Positions 1 through 8,819 of a stretch of DNA of 64,000 nucleotides are shown here, piece after piece (within the stretch, counting starts at the first letter, position 1; the number at the start of each line of letters is the position of its first letter). This DNA is from AC-32 sp963717475 (GTDB taxonomy: Bacteria > Actinomycetota > Thermoleophilia > Gaiellales > Gaiellaceae). The notes beneath the pieces are model-generated. The model made no database searches, was not told where the DNA came from, and saw only the letters and a program-made list of their open reading frames with translations. Location: NCBI GenBank assembly GCA_963717475.1, contig OY970337.1:1550001-1614000 (forward strand), written 5' to 3'. The position numbers were made by a program, and so were the translations under genes.

Positions 1-1490
1 CCGGCCCGTGCACGATCTGCGGATAGTTCGTGTACAGCTCGTAAATCTTGGCGTTCAGCGGCGGCGCGCACTGCTGGATGTCCTGCGTGCGGCCCCAGGT
101 GATCGTCGGCACGATGGGAACGTCCCCGTGGTTGAGGACGGCCTGGACCATGGTCACGTAATGGGCATAGAAGACGTCCGGCTCGACGCACGCCTGGTCG
201 TCGTTGCCGCCGAAGTTCAGCGCAACGAAGTGGCCGGGGAACGTCGATAGCCAGGTGTTGATGTGTTGCGCACCGTCGGATGAAAAGAGTCCGCCGATGC
301 CACCGTCCTCATAGGCGGGGAAGTAATCAGGAAGCGCCGAGTGGATGAGCTGGCTGAAGTTCGCCCCGCCGTTTCCGCTGACGGGCTCGTGAGGCATCCC
401 GTCCTCGGTGATCGAGTCTCCGTAGAAGATCCAGCTGTCCGCCGCGCTCCCGCTCGCATCGTGGACGTCCATGTTCATCTCTGCGTCCGTGTTGCCGCTT
501 GAGCCGTCGGTCGCCGTCACGTTAATCCGGATCCAGTTGTTGCCCGCCATGTTCAGCAGGTGCTGGCGCGAGTGATACGTGTTGTTAGTGACCGTTGCCA
601 GCGTGACCCAGCCTGAGGCGGGTGGACTGCCGCCGCCGGCCGCGGGATTGACCTGAATCGTGTAGCTGCGGAGATTGTTGTACGCAGCCTGGCCGACTAG
701 GACGTGATCGTACGGCGTCGTGATCGGGTCGTTGTACCACCCCACGACGACGAGCCCACGGTGCGCCGCCGGCACTGACGAGAGGTCGTACGCCAGCCAT
801 GCGGGGCCGTTCGAGCGCCAGTAGGTGCTGTAGCTCGAGTCATTCGCTCCGCCCGTGCTCCCTGACGACGCAAAGGCCGGGACGCCGCGGCTGATGACCG
901 GCATCGGCGCCAGGGGCGGTGGCGGAGGCGGTGGTGGCGGAGGCGGTGCTGGCGGTGGTGGTGGTGGAGGAGGCGGTGGTGGAGGCGGAGGTGGTGGAGG
1001 CGGCGGTGGTGGAGGCGGAGGCGGTGGCGGCGGTGGTGGAGGCGGAGGCGGCGGTGGAGGCGGAGGAGGCGGAGGCGGCGGTGGCGGTGGCGGTGGCGGT
1101 GGATGTCCGTGCCTGCCGCGCGAGACCGGTCGTGTCGGATGCGACCGCGCCGAGCTCGACCCGGACGGGTTGGAGGCCGTCACGACCACACGCAGCCTCC
1201 GGCCGACGTCCGCCGCGCCGAGCTTGTACCAGGCGTGCGTCGCGTGCCGGACGGACGAGCACGGAGCACCGGCCTTCGCACAGCGCAACCATGCGTACCG
1301 GAACCTCGTGGGAGCGCCGGACCAGCGACCCTTCGTCGCGACGAGCGTCTTCCCGCGGACGGCCGAGCCCGTGGATCCGCGGCGCGGCGACGCTCTGCGG
1401 AGCGGAGACGACGCGCGCAGACGCCCCGCTCGCGAGGATCGCGAAGGCGAAAAGGCTCAGAGTGGCGGCAAAGAGGGCGGCTGAACGCAT
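1..1490 (-). CDS. Secreted SGNH/GDSL-type hydrolase with poly-proline linker; 3' end outside window; one frame break
   Basis: Probable exported esterase/lipase-like hydrolase. The ATG at 1490 begins a signal peptide (MRSAALFAATL... ending near ASA). A short module with TRFRYAWLRC follows, then about 62 consecutive prolines (917-1102), a discoidin-like binding region (TYWRSNGPAWLAYDL), and the catalytic domain. Block I of the SGNH fold is visible as FYGDSIT and block III as FGGNDD. The last block with the catalytic Asp/His lies beyond base 1. The signal peptide and the rest are in different frames: deleting one C near 1374 joins them as APRITGSAVRG. The substrate is unknown; a polysaccharide or acyl ester is plausible. 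The fold assignment is firm, the specificity is not. Confidence 0.75.
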
Positions 1491-1601
1491 CGGCGGATGC
1501 TCGAGGTCGTACTCGTCACATCGGCGCTGAGGAGGTCGCCTGCCATCCCCTGGTCGGGCCATCCGCAAGGAGCAAACCCTAAAGCAGCCGCAGGTCGGAA
1601 G

Positions 1602-1674
1602 TGGAGCCGACGGGGATCGAACCCGTGACCTCCAGAGTGCCACTCTGGCGCTCTCCCAGCTGAGCTACGGCCCC
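1602..1674 (-). tRNA. tRNA-Ala (anticodon GGC)
   Basis: Cloverleaf read on the minus strand. Acceptor GGGGCCG pairs with CGGCTCC, the D arm is GCTC..GAGC, the anticodon stem CCAGA/TCTGG encloses loop GTGGCAC with anticodon GGC, and the T arm carries GGTTCGATCC. The discriminator is A and no CCA is encoded. Confidence 0.95.
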
Positions 1675-1785
1675 AAGCGATCTCAGTTTAGCGGCGAAGT
1701 CGTAATCCTCCGCCCAGTGGATTCGCCGCGCTTGGTTGTTGCGAGTGGGCGCGATCCTCAGCTAGTTGTCTAATCGGACGACAGG

Positions 1786-2142
1786 CTAGACTGCGGCGGC
1801 GTCGAGCTCGATGCTCGGGACGTCGCCCCAGAGCTCCTCGAGGCGGTAGTACTCCCGCGCCTCGGGCGTGAAGACGTGGAGGACCACGTCGAGGTAGTCG
1901 GCGACGATCCAGCGGCCCTCGGGCTCGCCGGCGACCGAGGTCGGCAGCGCGCGTTCCTCCTGCTTCAGGCGCACGTGCACCTCGTCCCAGATCGCCTTCG
2001 TCTGGCGCGCGTTCTGCCCGGTCGCGAGCACGAAGAAGTCCGTGTAGCTGCACACGGGTCGCATGTCGAGGATGAGGACGTCCTGCGCCAGCTTCTCCTG
2101 GGCGAGGCCGGCGATTCGGCGGGCGTGTTCGATAGGCGTCAG
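1786..2142 (-). CDS. rsfS: Ribosomal silencing factor RsfS (YbeB/Iojap family)
   Basis: Binds L14 on the 50S subunit and blocks joining with 30S when nutrients are short. The 118-residue length fits the family. The core reads CSYTDFFVLATGQNARQTK followed by GRWIVADYLDVVLHVFTPEAREYYRLEELWGD, which is diagnostic. Sequence similarity continues upstream of the first ATG (EHARRIAGLAQEKLAQDVLILD), so the ATG at 2064 is too late. The only in-frame start that keeps this block is CTG at 2140-2142, about 13 nt after an AGGAAAGG ribosome-binding sequence. Last gene of the obg-nadD-rsfS group. The CTG start is an inference. Confidence 0.9.
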   Translation of the reverse strand: MTPIEHARRIAGLAQEKLAQDVLILDMRPVCSYTDFFVLATGQNARQTKAIWDEVHVRLKQEERALPTSVAGEPEGRWIVADYLDVVLHVFTPEAREYYRLEELWGDVPSIELDAAAV

Positions 2143-2149
2143 AGGCTCG

Positions 2150-2720
2150 TCAAGTCCTTTCCTGCTTGCGAGCAGTGTAGCCGTAGAGGCCGCGCTCCTC
2201 GATTTCCCGGAGGACGGCTTCCGGAACCAATCCGGTGACAGGCTCGCCCTTCGCAGATTCGTTCACGCAGGTCGCTGGAGGAGACGTCGGGCGAGTCGAG
2301 CTCGAAGCTGAGAATGCGGTCGCCGTAGCGCTCGAGGTCGGGCGGTGGGTAGCCCGACCGCGTGCCGACCGCGAGGCGGACCCAGCGCAGGACCTCGTCC
2401 GGCTCCTTCCAGCCCGGGAAGTCACGGCCCTCGTCGGCGCCGACCACGAAGATCGCGTCGCCGAAACGGCCGCCGCGGACCGAGTCGGCAGTGAACGGGT
2501 GTGGGTCGATGTCGACGTCGAGAGCAAGGCCGTCGAATGCGGCGCGCGCAAGCGCGAGTCGATCGTCTGGATCGGCCAGAACGTCTCCGCGATGGCCCGG
2601 TCTCGCAGCAACGAGCACGACGAGCCGGTCGATCGGCAGCTCCGCGAGGGCGGCGCGCGCGAGCGCGACGTGGCCGTTGTGCGGCGGATCGAAGGTGCCG
2701 CCCAGGATGCCCGTCGTCAC
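2150..2720 (-). CDS. nadD: Nicotinate-nucleotide adenylyltransferase NadD (one frame break)
   Basis: Transfers AMP from ATP to nicotinate mononucleotide in NAD synthesis. The N-terminus TGILGGTFDPPHNGH holds the nucleotidyltransferase H-x-G-H-type motif, and SSSDLRERI is the conserved C-terminal signature. The GTG start at 2718-2720 overlaps the obg stop (GTGA). After RERI the open frame turns to nonsense, while the next frame gives AKGEPVTGLVPEAVLREIEE, the expected NadD tail, ending at TGA 2150-2152. One extra T near 2255 explains this. Corrected length is about 190 residues, normal for NadD. An essential gene with a single-base break suggests sequence error rather than a pseudogene. Confidence 0.9.
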
Positions 2721-3904
2721 TGCAGTTCGAGCGCCTCGCCGGCGACTTCGACCTCGTCGCCGGACCTCGCGCCCGCCTCGCGCAGCGCGGCTTCGAGCTC
2801 CTCTTCCCCCGGTGGACGGCCGACGATGCGGAAGCCGCGGTCGGTCCGCAGGATCCGGAACGCGCGCCTCGGATCTGGCTTCGGCCGGTAGACGAGGAAC
2901 TCGGCGAGGCCGTCGGGGCTCTCCTCGACCCTCGGCGCCGGCGGACACAGCTCGAAGAGACCGCGGCGGAACAGCTCGACCCCCTGGCCCGTCGCGCACG
3001 AGAGCGCGTACACGCGCAGGACGCGTGTGTCCTCGAGCTCGAATGCTGGTGGCTCGGGCAAGAGGTCGACCTTGTTCAGGACGACGACCTGCGGCCGCTC
3101 GGGGAGCCCGGCGCCGTAGGCATGCAGCTCGCGGTCGATCTGCTCGAAGCGCTCGGCAGGGTCGCCCTCCGAGGCGTCGATCACATGGACGAGCAGTCGC
3201 GCGCGTTCCAGGTGCGCGAGGAACTCGTGGCCGAGACCGGCGCCCTCGCTTGCTCCTTCGATCAGGCCGGGAACGTCTGCGACGACGAGCTGTCGCTCGT
3301 CCGAGTCGACCGTCCCGAGAACCGGCTGGATCGTCGTGAACGGGTACGCCGCGACCTTCGGGGTCGCGTTCGAGATGCGCCGGAGCAGCGACGACTTGCC
3401 GGCATTCGGCAACCCGACCAGCGCCGCGTCGGCGAGCAGCTTCAGGCGCAGCTCGTACTCGTTTTCCTCACCGGGCAGGCCCGTCTCCGCGAAGCGCGGG
3501 GTCTGCCGCGTCGAGGTGGCGAAGCGCCGGTTCCCGCGGCCGGCCGCCCCACCCCGTGCGAGCACGACGCGGGCGCCGCCCTGCGCGAGGTCGGCGACGA
3601 GCTGGCCGTCCTCATCGAGGATCTGGGTTCCGGCGGGCACACGCAGCTCGATGCTCGCGCCGTCCGCCCCGTGCTTGCCGGAGCCGCTGCCGTTACCGCC
3701 ACGGCCGGCCGCGAAGCGCCGCTTCGCGCGGAAGCCCGAAAGGTCACGGAGATCCGCGTCGGCGACCGCGACCACGTCTCCGCCGGGCCCGCCGTCACCG
3801 CCGTCCGGCCCGCCTTTGGGCACGTGCTTTTCGCGCCGGAAGGTCAGCGCGCCGTCGCCGCCGCGCCCCGCCTTCACGTGGATGCGGGCGCGATCGTGGA
3901 ACAT
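2717..3904 (-). CDS. obgE: GTPase Obg/CgtA
   Basis: Ribosome-associated GTPase acting in 50S maturation and stress signalling. 395 residues: glycine-rich Obg fold (about 1-158, with GGPDGGDGGPGGD), G domain (P-loop GLPNAGKS at 164-171, G3 DVPG at 210-213, G4 NKVD at 277-280), then an actinobacterial OCT domain (about 330-395, FLVYRPKPDPRRAFRI). Start ATG at 3904. It lies between rpmA (6-base gap) and nadD (4-base overlap), the usual L21-L27-Obg arrangement. All GTPase motifs are intact. Confidence 0.97.
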   Translation of the reverse strand: MFHDRARIHVKAGRGGDGALTFRREKHVPKGGPDGGDGGPGGDVVAVADADLRDLSGFRAKRRFAAGRGGNGSGSGKHGADGASIELRVPAGTQILDEDGQLVADLAQGGARVVLARGGAAGRGNRRFATSTRQTPRFAETGLPGEENEYELRLKLLADAALVGLPNAGKSSLLRRISNATPKVAAYPFTTIQPVLGTVDSDERQLVVADVPGLIEGASEGAGLGHEFLAHLERARLLVHVIDASEGDPAERFEQIDRELHAYGAGLPERPQVVVLNKVDLLPEPPAFELEDTRVLRVYALSCATGQGVELFRRGLFELCPPAPRVEESPDGLAEFLVYRPKPDPRRAFRILRTDRGFRIVGRPPGEEELEAALREAGARSGDEVEVAGEALELQ

Positions 3905-3910
3905 CGCGCG

Positions 3911-4165
3911 TTAGTCCGGGTCGACGACCGCGACGAGGCGGCGGCCGCCGCTCGTCTTGAAGGCGACGCGACCGTCGCGCCTCGCGAAAATCGTGTCGTC
4001 ACGGCCGATGCCCGCGCCGGGGCCTGGCCGGAAACGCGTGCCGCGCTGGCGGACGATGATCGTCCCGGACGTCACGCCCTGGCCGTCGAAGACCTTGACG
4101 CCGAGCATCTTGGGTGCGGAGTCGCGCCCGTTCCTCGACGATCCAAGTCCCTTCTTGTGTGCCAT
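3911..4165 (-). CDS. rpmA: 50S ribosomal protein L27
   Basis: 84 residues, full length, starting MAHKKGLGSSRNGRDS with the family core GQGVTSGTIIVRQRGTRFRPG. The N-terminus of L27 reaches towards the peptidyl transferase centre. There is no Firmicutes-type cleavable leader. A good ribosome-binding site (AAGGAG, 6 nt before ATG) supports the start. Upstream is rplU after a 163-base spacer; downstream is obg. Confidence 0.97.
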   Translation of the reverse strand: MAHKKGLGSSRNGRDSAPKMLGVKVFDGQGVTSGTIIVRQRGTRFRPGPGAGIGRDDTIFARRDGRVAFKTSGGRRLVAVVDPD

Positions 4166-4238
4166 CAGTGCTCCTTCCGGTGATGATGTCCGGAATCTCG
4201 GTCGCTAGCACCAAGCCAGAGGTCGCGCTCGTCCGCGG

Positions 4239-4257
4239 CCCAGGCTGGTTGCCTGGG
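4239..4257. other. Short perfect hairpin in the rplU-rpmA spacer
   Basis: CCCAGGC and GCCTGGG form a 7-bp stem around a 5-base loop, about 70 bases from each gene. No T-run follows, so it could be a processing or attenuation site rather than a terminator. The rest of the 163-base spacer shows nothing recognisable. Confidence 0.3.
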
Positions 4258-4328
4258 CAAGGGCGAGGGTGGGCTCTGGCGCCGCGTGATAGCGGGCGAG
4301 AGCCGGGCGATCATTGCCGGGAGGAGCA

Positions 4329-4869
4329 CTACTCTTTCTCCTGTGCCTCGAGCGCGGCGAGCGCGCCCTTGCGCTTCGCATGCGCCTGCTCGTACTCGAG
4401 CGCCGCCGCGACCTGCTCCGGCGACCAGTTGCCTGCCTTCTCGGCGATCTCCTTGACGGTCATGTCCGCGTAGCCGCGAGGCAGCTTCGCGGGAGCCTCG
4501 GCAGTCTCCTTCTCCTTCTCTCTTCGGCTCTTTCTCCTGCTTCGGCGCTGCCGTGCTCGCGCGCTTCGTCGCGCCGATCGACTGGATCTCGATCTGCGAA
4601 AGCTTGGCCCGGAAGCCCGTGTGCCGGCGGTAGCCGGACTTCGGCCGGTACTTGCCGATCCGGATCTTCTCGCCGAGCGGCGAGCCGATCACCTTCACGG
4701 TTACCTGCGCGCTCTTCGGCGAGAGCTCGAACGTGCCGTCTCCCCCGAGCATCAGCACCTCCGGATGGAAGGTCTTGCCCTCTTCCGTCGGCAGGCGGTC
4801 GACGAGCAGCCGCTCGCCCTCGCGGACGCGGTACTGCTTCCCGCCGAGTGAGATGATCGCGTAGCTCAT
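4329..4869 (-). CDS. rplU: 50S ribosomal protein L21 with C-terminal extension (one frame break)
   Basis: The first 100 or so residues are ordinary L21: MSYAIISLGGKQYRVREG, then IGKYRPKSGYRRHTGFRAKL. A charged Lys/Glu linker follows. A one-base shift near 4520 (extra A in a GA-rich run) restores a second conserved-looking segment, including YADMTVKEIAEKAGNW and WSPEQVAAALEYEQAHAKR, ending at TAG 4329-4331. Without the correction the frame runs on as arginine-rich nonsense. Corrected length is about 179 residues against about 103 for a minimal L21. Start ATG 4867-4869 overlaps the start of the divergent plus-strand gene. The role of the extension is unknown. Confidence 0.9.
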
Positions 4870-5827
4870 GGCATCGAAACGCGGGCTTGTGGCCCGCGAG
4901 GACGAAAGTCTAGCGGCGATCGGCGCCCGGCCGCAAAGCCGTGGCCTGACGGAGATCTGGGTCGTCTGGGTGCTCTTCGGGCTCGCGACGATCGCAGTAT
5001 TCGAGACGTACTGGCGGATCCCGCCGCAGGAGCTCTGGAAGGTGCACAACTCCGGCTTCGTCGGCGGCGCAGGCCGCGCGTTCGAGTTCGTCTCCTTCTC
5101 ACCCGCTCTCGCCGCTGTCGCGGTGCTGCCGATCGTGGCCGACCGGCTCGAGGACCGCCGTGCGCACATCCTCGCGGTGATCGGCTTCGTCCTCTGCGCA
5201 GGCGTGGGCTTCCAGACGCCGAGCCACCTGGACCCGAAGTGGTCGAACATCTGGTCGGTCGTCGCGGTCGCGCTCGCGGTCCTGCTCACCGCCTGGGCGG
5301 CACGGCGCGGGCGACCCGAGCCCGTACGGACCACGCGCGGAGGCGACGTGGCAAGGATCGTGCTCGGGGTGGTGACGTTGCTGTGGGCCACGCCGTACAT
5401 CGCGGCTGAGCTCGGCTTCTACCTCGACGGCGTTCCGTTCTTCGGCTGGTTCTTCCAGACCGGCAAGCTCGCCCCGGAGCCCCGCTCCGGCCACCTGCAT
5501 GCGACCGTCCACCACGGCCACCATCACGGCCTTGACGGCTTGCTGCTGGTCGCGACGGCCCTGCTTCTCTCACGGCTGCTGGGCGGAATCCGGCGCCCGC
5601 CGCTGAGGGTGCTCACAGGCTGCGTGCTCGCGCTGATGCTGGTCTACGCCTGGACGAACATGGTGAACGACCTCTGGATCGAGCAGGTCGTCAAGCGCGG
5701 CTGGATGAGCTGGCAGGTGCCGGACGTCCTCTTCCCTTCGTTCTCACTCGCGTGGGCGGCCATGCTTGTCGCCGCAGCGGCGCTCTACGCGGCATTCTTC
5801 GCGCCGCGGCCGCTATTCCGGCGTTGA
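4868..5827 (+). CDS. Multi-pass membrane protein of unknown function
   Basis: About 319 residues with roughly eight hydrophobic segments (for example VVWVLFGLATIAVFETY, ILAVIGFVLCAGVG, VLTGCVLALMLVYAW) and a histidine-rich stretch HLHATVHHGHHHG near residue 220 that could bind metal. Not assigned to a family. The ATG at 4868 overlaps the rplU start on the other strand (shared CATG), leaving no room for a leader. The in-frame GTG at 4889 is an alternative start. The 3' end overlaps rne/rng by 15 bases. It sits between rne and rplU, which are often adjacent in related genomes, so it may be an insertion into that group. Confidence 0.7.
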   Translation: MASKRGLVAREDESLAAIGARPQSRGLTEIWVVWVLFGLATIAVFETYWRIPPQELWKVHNSGFVGGAGRAFEFVSFSPALAAVAVLPIVADRLEDRRAHILAVIGFVLCAGVGFQTPSHLDPKWSNIWSVVAVALAVLLTAWAARRGRPEPVRTTRGGDVARIVLGVVTLLWATPYIAAELGFYLDGVPFFGWFFQTGKLAPEPRSGHLHATVHHGHHHGLDGLLLVATALLLSRLLGGIRRPPLRVLTGCVLALMLVYAWTNMVNDLWIEQVVKRGWMSWQVPDVLFPSFSLAWAAMLVAAAALYAAFFAPRPLFRR

Positions 5828-8452
5828 GGCCTTGGCGGCCGGGCTCTTGCGCCGGCGGCGGCCGCCCCGCGAGCCCCGCCTGGTCTTCTTCTTCGGCTTC
5901 GGCGCGTCTTCTCCGGCCCCATTCTCAGAGGGCGCGCCCTCGGAGGACGCGCTTTCGGCGGTAACCGCAGGCGCAGGCCCGGGCTCGTCGGCCTCGGCTT
6001 CACGGCCGAGATCCGGCGCCGGGACGTGGATCTTCGGGCCGTCGCCGTCGCCCTCGCCGTCGGCGGACGCCGTCGCCGCCTCGGCCGGCTTCTTCTTGCG
6101 CCGCCTGCCACCACGGGAGCCCCGCCGGGTCTTCTTCTTCGGCGTGGGCGCGCCGCCGTCAGCCTCGGGGGTCGCCCCAGCCTCGACCTCGACCGCCTCG
6201 GCCTCGACAGCCTCGGGCTCGTCCTCTTCGGGCTCCTCCGCGGTCTCCTCCTCCGGCTCGACCGGCTCCTCGACAGACTCCTCGGCCTTCGTGCCGCCCG
6301 GCTTCTTGCGTGCCGGCGGCTTGCGCGTCGGCTTCTCGGCCTCGCCCTCCGCCGTGATCGGCGGCTCCACCAGCTTGGTCCGGGTGACGAGCGTCGCGTA
6401 GGCGGTGCCGTTGAGGACGCGCTCGATCTGGACCTTCGCGTTCTTGCCGACCATCCTCGAGGCGTCACCGACGCAGACCACCAACCCGTCGACCTTCCCG
6501 ACAGCGGAGTTGACGTCGTGGCGGGCGACCTCGACGAGCTTGAGGTCGATCTTCGCGCCCTCCTGCACCGGCGACTCCGGCGCGAGGCTCTCGAAGGTGC
6601 CCTTACCGAGCACTTCGAAATGATCGGTCGGCACGTCCTCGCGCGACTCGATCAGGAAGCGCCGCTTGGTCTCCTCCTCAATCGCGGCGAGCCGCGAAGC
6701 GCCCGGCCCGATCAGGATGCTCGCAACCCTCGCGTTCAGCTGCACCTTGAACGCCTTCGTCCGCGGAGCGCCCGCCGCGAGCGCGCGGAGGCGCCGTTCG
6801 GCGTCCACGGCTGCCGAGGTCTCCGAGAGCACGACGCCGTCGCCGCCGCAGACGGTGCACTTGCGCGTGAGGATCTCCCGCGGCCCGTCGGTCACGTTCT
6901 GGCGCGTCATCTCGACGAGCCCCAGCGGTGAGATCTCGACGACGTAGGTCTTCGTCCGGTCGCGCTCGAGCTCGGTCTTCAGCGCCTCCTCGACGGTCGC
7001 CCGGTTCTTCGGGTTCGCCATGTCGATGAAGTCGATGACGATGATTCCGCCGATGTCGCGCAGCCGCAGCTGGCGCACGACCTCCTTGACGGCCTCGAGG
7101 TTGTTCTTCGTGATCGTGTCCTCGAGCCGCCCGCCCGAGCCCTTGCCCCGGCCGCCGACGAAGCGGCCGGTGTTGACATCGATCACCGTGAACGCCTCGG
7201 CGTAGTCGAAGATGAGGTAGCCACCCGATGGGAGGTCGACGCGGCGCGAGAGTGTCGAGCGGATCTGCGCGTCGACGCCGGACGACTCCATCAGCGGCGT
7301 CTTCTCGCGGTAGCGCTGGACCCGGTCGGCCATGTGCGGCGAGGTCTTCTTCAGGTAGCCGAGGATCCGCTTGTACGTGCGCTCGTGGTCGACGAGCGCG
7401 CGCTCGAAGTCGTCGGTGAAGAGGTCGCGGATGACGCGCAGGGGCAGCTCGGACTCCTGGTAGACGAGCGTCGGGCCCTTCGCGCTCTTCGCGCGGGCCT
7501 CGATGGTCTTCCAGAGCCGCTGGAGGAAGACGAGGTCGCGCTCGATGTCCTCGGCGGAAGCGCCCTCGGCCGCGGTGCGGACGATCACGCCGCCCTTCTT
7601 GACGTCGAGGCCCTTGAGGATGTCGCGCAGCCTCGCGCGCTCGGCGTCCTCGAGCCGGCGCGAGACGCCGAGGCCCTCGCCGCTCGGGACGAAGACGACG
7701 AAGCGGCCGGGCAGCGAGATCTCGGTCGTGAGACGCGCGCCCTTGGACTTCATCGGGTCCTTGACGGCCTGGACCATGACCTCCTGGCCGCGGCTGAGCA
7801 GGTCCTGGATCTTGCGGCCGTGCGAGCGGCCTTCGAGCTCCGGTCCGACGACCTCGTCGACGTACAGGAAGCCGTTCTTCTCGAGGCCGATCTCGATGAA
7901 CGCGGCCTCCATTCCGGGCAGGACGTTGTCGACGACGCCTTTGTAGATGTTGCCGGCGATCGAGCGGCGCTCGGGCCGCTCGAGATAGGCCTCGGCGACT
8001 TTGTCGTCCTCGACCACGGCGACGCGCTGCTCGCCGACGTCGACGGAGATCAGCAGCTCGCGCTTCGCGGGCGGCAGCGGAGGCCGCCTCGGCGGTGGAC
8101 GCCGTCGCGGGGCGCGCTGCTTGCGCGCGGCCGGACGCCGGTCGGGGCGCGACGTCTCTTTCTTGGCGGACTTCGGTTTGGCCTCGGCCTTGTCCTCCTC
8201 GGCCTTGGCGGCGCCGGCCTTGGACGCGTCGGCGCCGGACGCGTCGGTCCTGCTTTGGGTGCCGGTGCCCGTGCGCTTTCGTCCGCGGCCGCCTCGACTG
8301 CCGCGTCGGCGCTTGCGGGCTGCGCTTTGGGTTGCGCCCGCCTCGGCGGGCGACTTGCTTACTGTGTCGTCGGGGGTAGGGGCAATCGGCGCGCTCTCAG
8401 TGGCAGCGCGCTCGTCGGGGGACGGCTTGCGCCGTCGAAACCATCGAAGCAA
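5813..8452 (-). CDS. rne: Ribonuclease E/G family endoribonuclease
   Basis: Single-strand-specific endonuclease for mRNA decay and rRNA/tRNA processing. About 879 residues: a basic low-complexity N-terminus (1-135), S1 domain (NIYKGVVDNVLPGMEAAFIE), RNase E/G catalytic core with metal-binding aspartates (FTVIDVNTGRF and IVIDFIDMANPKNR), and Zn-link CTVCGGDG. A small OB/TRAM-like segment (KVDGLVVCVGDASRMVGKN) and an acidic tail follow. Arg-rich RRGSRGGRxRK patches occur once near residue 50 and twice at the C-terminus. The TTG start (8450-8452) has an excellent AAGGAG 7 nt upstream. The symbol rne is used for the family; rng is equally possible. Confidence 0.93.
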   Translation of the reverse strand: MLRWFRRRKPSPDERAATESAPIAPTPDDTVSKSPAEAGATQSAARKRRRGSRGGRGRKRTGTGTQSRTDASGADASKAGAAKAEEDKAEAKPKSAKKETSRPDRRPAARKQRAPRRRPPPRRPPLPPAKRELLISVDVGEQRVAVVEDDKVAEAYLERPERRSIAGNIYKGVVDNVLPGMEAAFIEIGLEKNGFLYVDEVVGPELEGRSHGRKIQDLLSRGQEVMVQAVKDPMKSKGARLTTEISLPGRFVVFVPSGEGLGVSRRLEDAERARLRDILKGLDVKKGGVIVRTAAEGASAEDIERDLVFLQRLWKTIEARAKSAKGPTLVYQESELPLRVIRDLFTDDFERALVDHERTYKRILGYLKKTSPHMADRVQRYREKTPLMESSGVDAQIRSTLSRRVDLPSGGYLIFDYAEAFTVIDVNTGRFVGGRGKGSGGRLEDTITKNNLEAVKEVVRQLRLRDIGGIIVIDFIDMANPKNRATVEEALKTELERDRTKTYVVEISPLGLVEMTRQNVTDGPREILTRKCTVCGGDGVVLSETSAAVDAERRLRALAAGAPRTKAFKVQLNARVASILIGPGASRLAAIEEETKRRFLIESREDVPTDHFEVLGKGTFESLAPESPVQEGAKIDLKLVEVARHDVNSAVGKVDGLVVCVGDASRMVGKNAKVQIERVLNGTAYATLVTRTKLVEPPITAEGEAEKPTRKPPARKKPGGTKAEESVEEPVEPEEETAEEPEEDEPEAVEAEAVEVEAGATPEADGGAPTPKKKTRRGSRGGRRRKKKPAEAATASADGEGDGDGPKIHVPAPDLGREAEADEPGPAPAVTAESASSEGAPSENGAGEDAPKPKKKTRRGSRGGRRRRKSPAAKASTPE

Positions 8453-8579
8453 CTGGAAACTCCTTCAGGGAAAGCGCGCGCGCTGCGGTCATCCGTGAGC
8501 GGACGGAGCGCGCGCTGCAGGGTGGAAGAAAAACTCACACCCACAGGCTAGCAGGGCGACCTGTCGTGCCTGTTTTGGG
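8453..8579 (-). promoter_or_regulatory. Leader of the RNase E/G gene with GC inverted repeats
   Basis: 127 bases without a gene. Two copies of an AGCGCGCGC-type block flank a CCGTCCGCTCACGG mini-hairpin, so a stable stem can form just before the AAGGAG site. In Escherichia coli RNase E represses its own message through its leader. A similar role here is only an analogy. Confidence 0.3.
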
Positions 8580-8780
8580 CTATGCGGCTTCTGCTGCCGG
8601 CCGGAGCTTTGCGCGCTTCGCCCTGACCGCGCGCAGCCGCTGGCCGAGGCGCGCCCACGCCCATGGCTCGACCTCGTGGTAGCGGACCTCGGACTGCGCC
8701 CGCGTCGCCTCGAGGTACTCGAACCAGGCGTCGGCCTCCTCGATCAGCAACAGCTCCTCGGCTTCTCGTCTGGCTTCCAT
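8580..8780 (-). CDS. Small hypothetical protein (66 aa)
   Basis: Charged, mostly helical: starts MEARREAEELLLIEEADAWF, ends with a Lys/Arg-rich helix (LRAVRAKRAKLRPAAEAA). ATG start. It lies 39 bases downstream of rodA on the same strand and before rne, so it probably belongs to the mre-rod transcript. No family recognised; a structural or regulatory partner is conceivable. Confidence 0.55.
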   Translation of the reverse strand: MEARREAEELLLIEEADAWFEYLEATRAQSEVRYHEVEPWAWARLGQRLRAVRAKRAKLRPAAEAA

Positions 8781-8819
8781 GGCGGGATGGTAGGTCCCCG
8801 TCCGGACGACACCCCGAGC

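Noticed and set aside
855..1484. Plus-strand poly-glycine open frame
   Set aside because: It is the antisense of the poly-proline linker; the minus frame has signal peptide and SGNH motifs, the plus frame has none.
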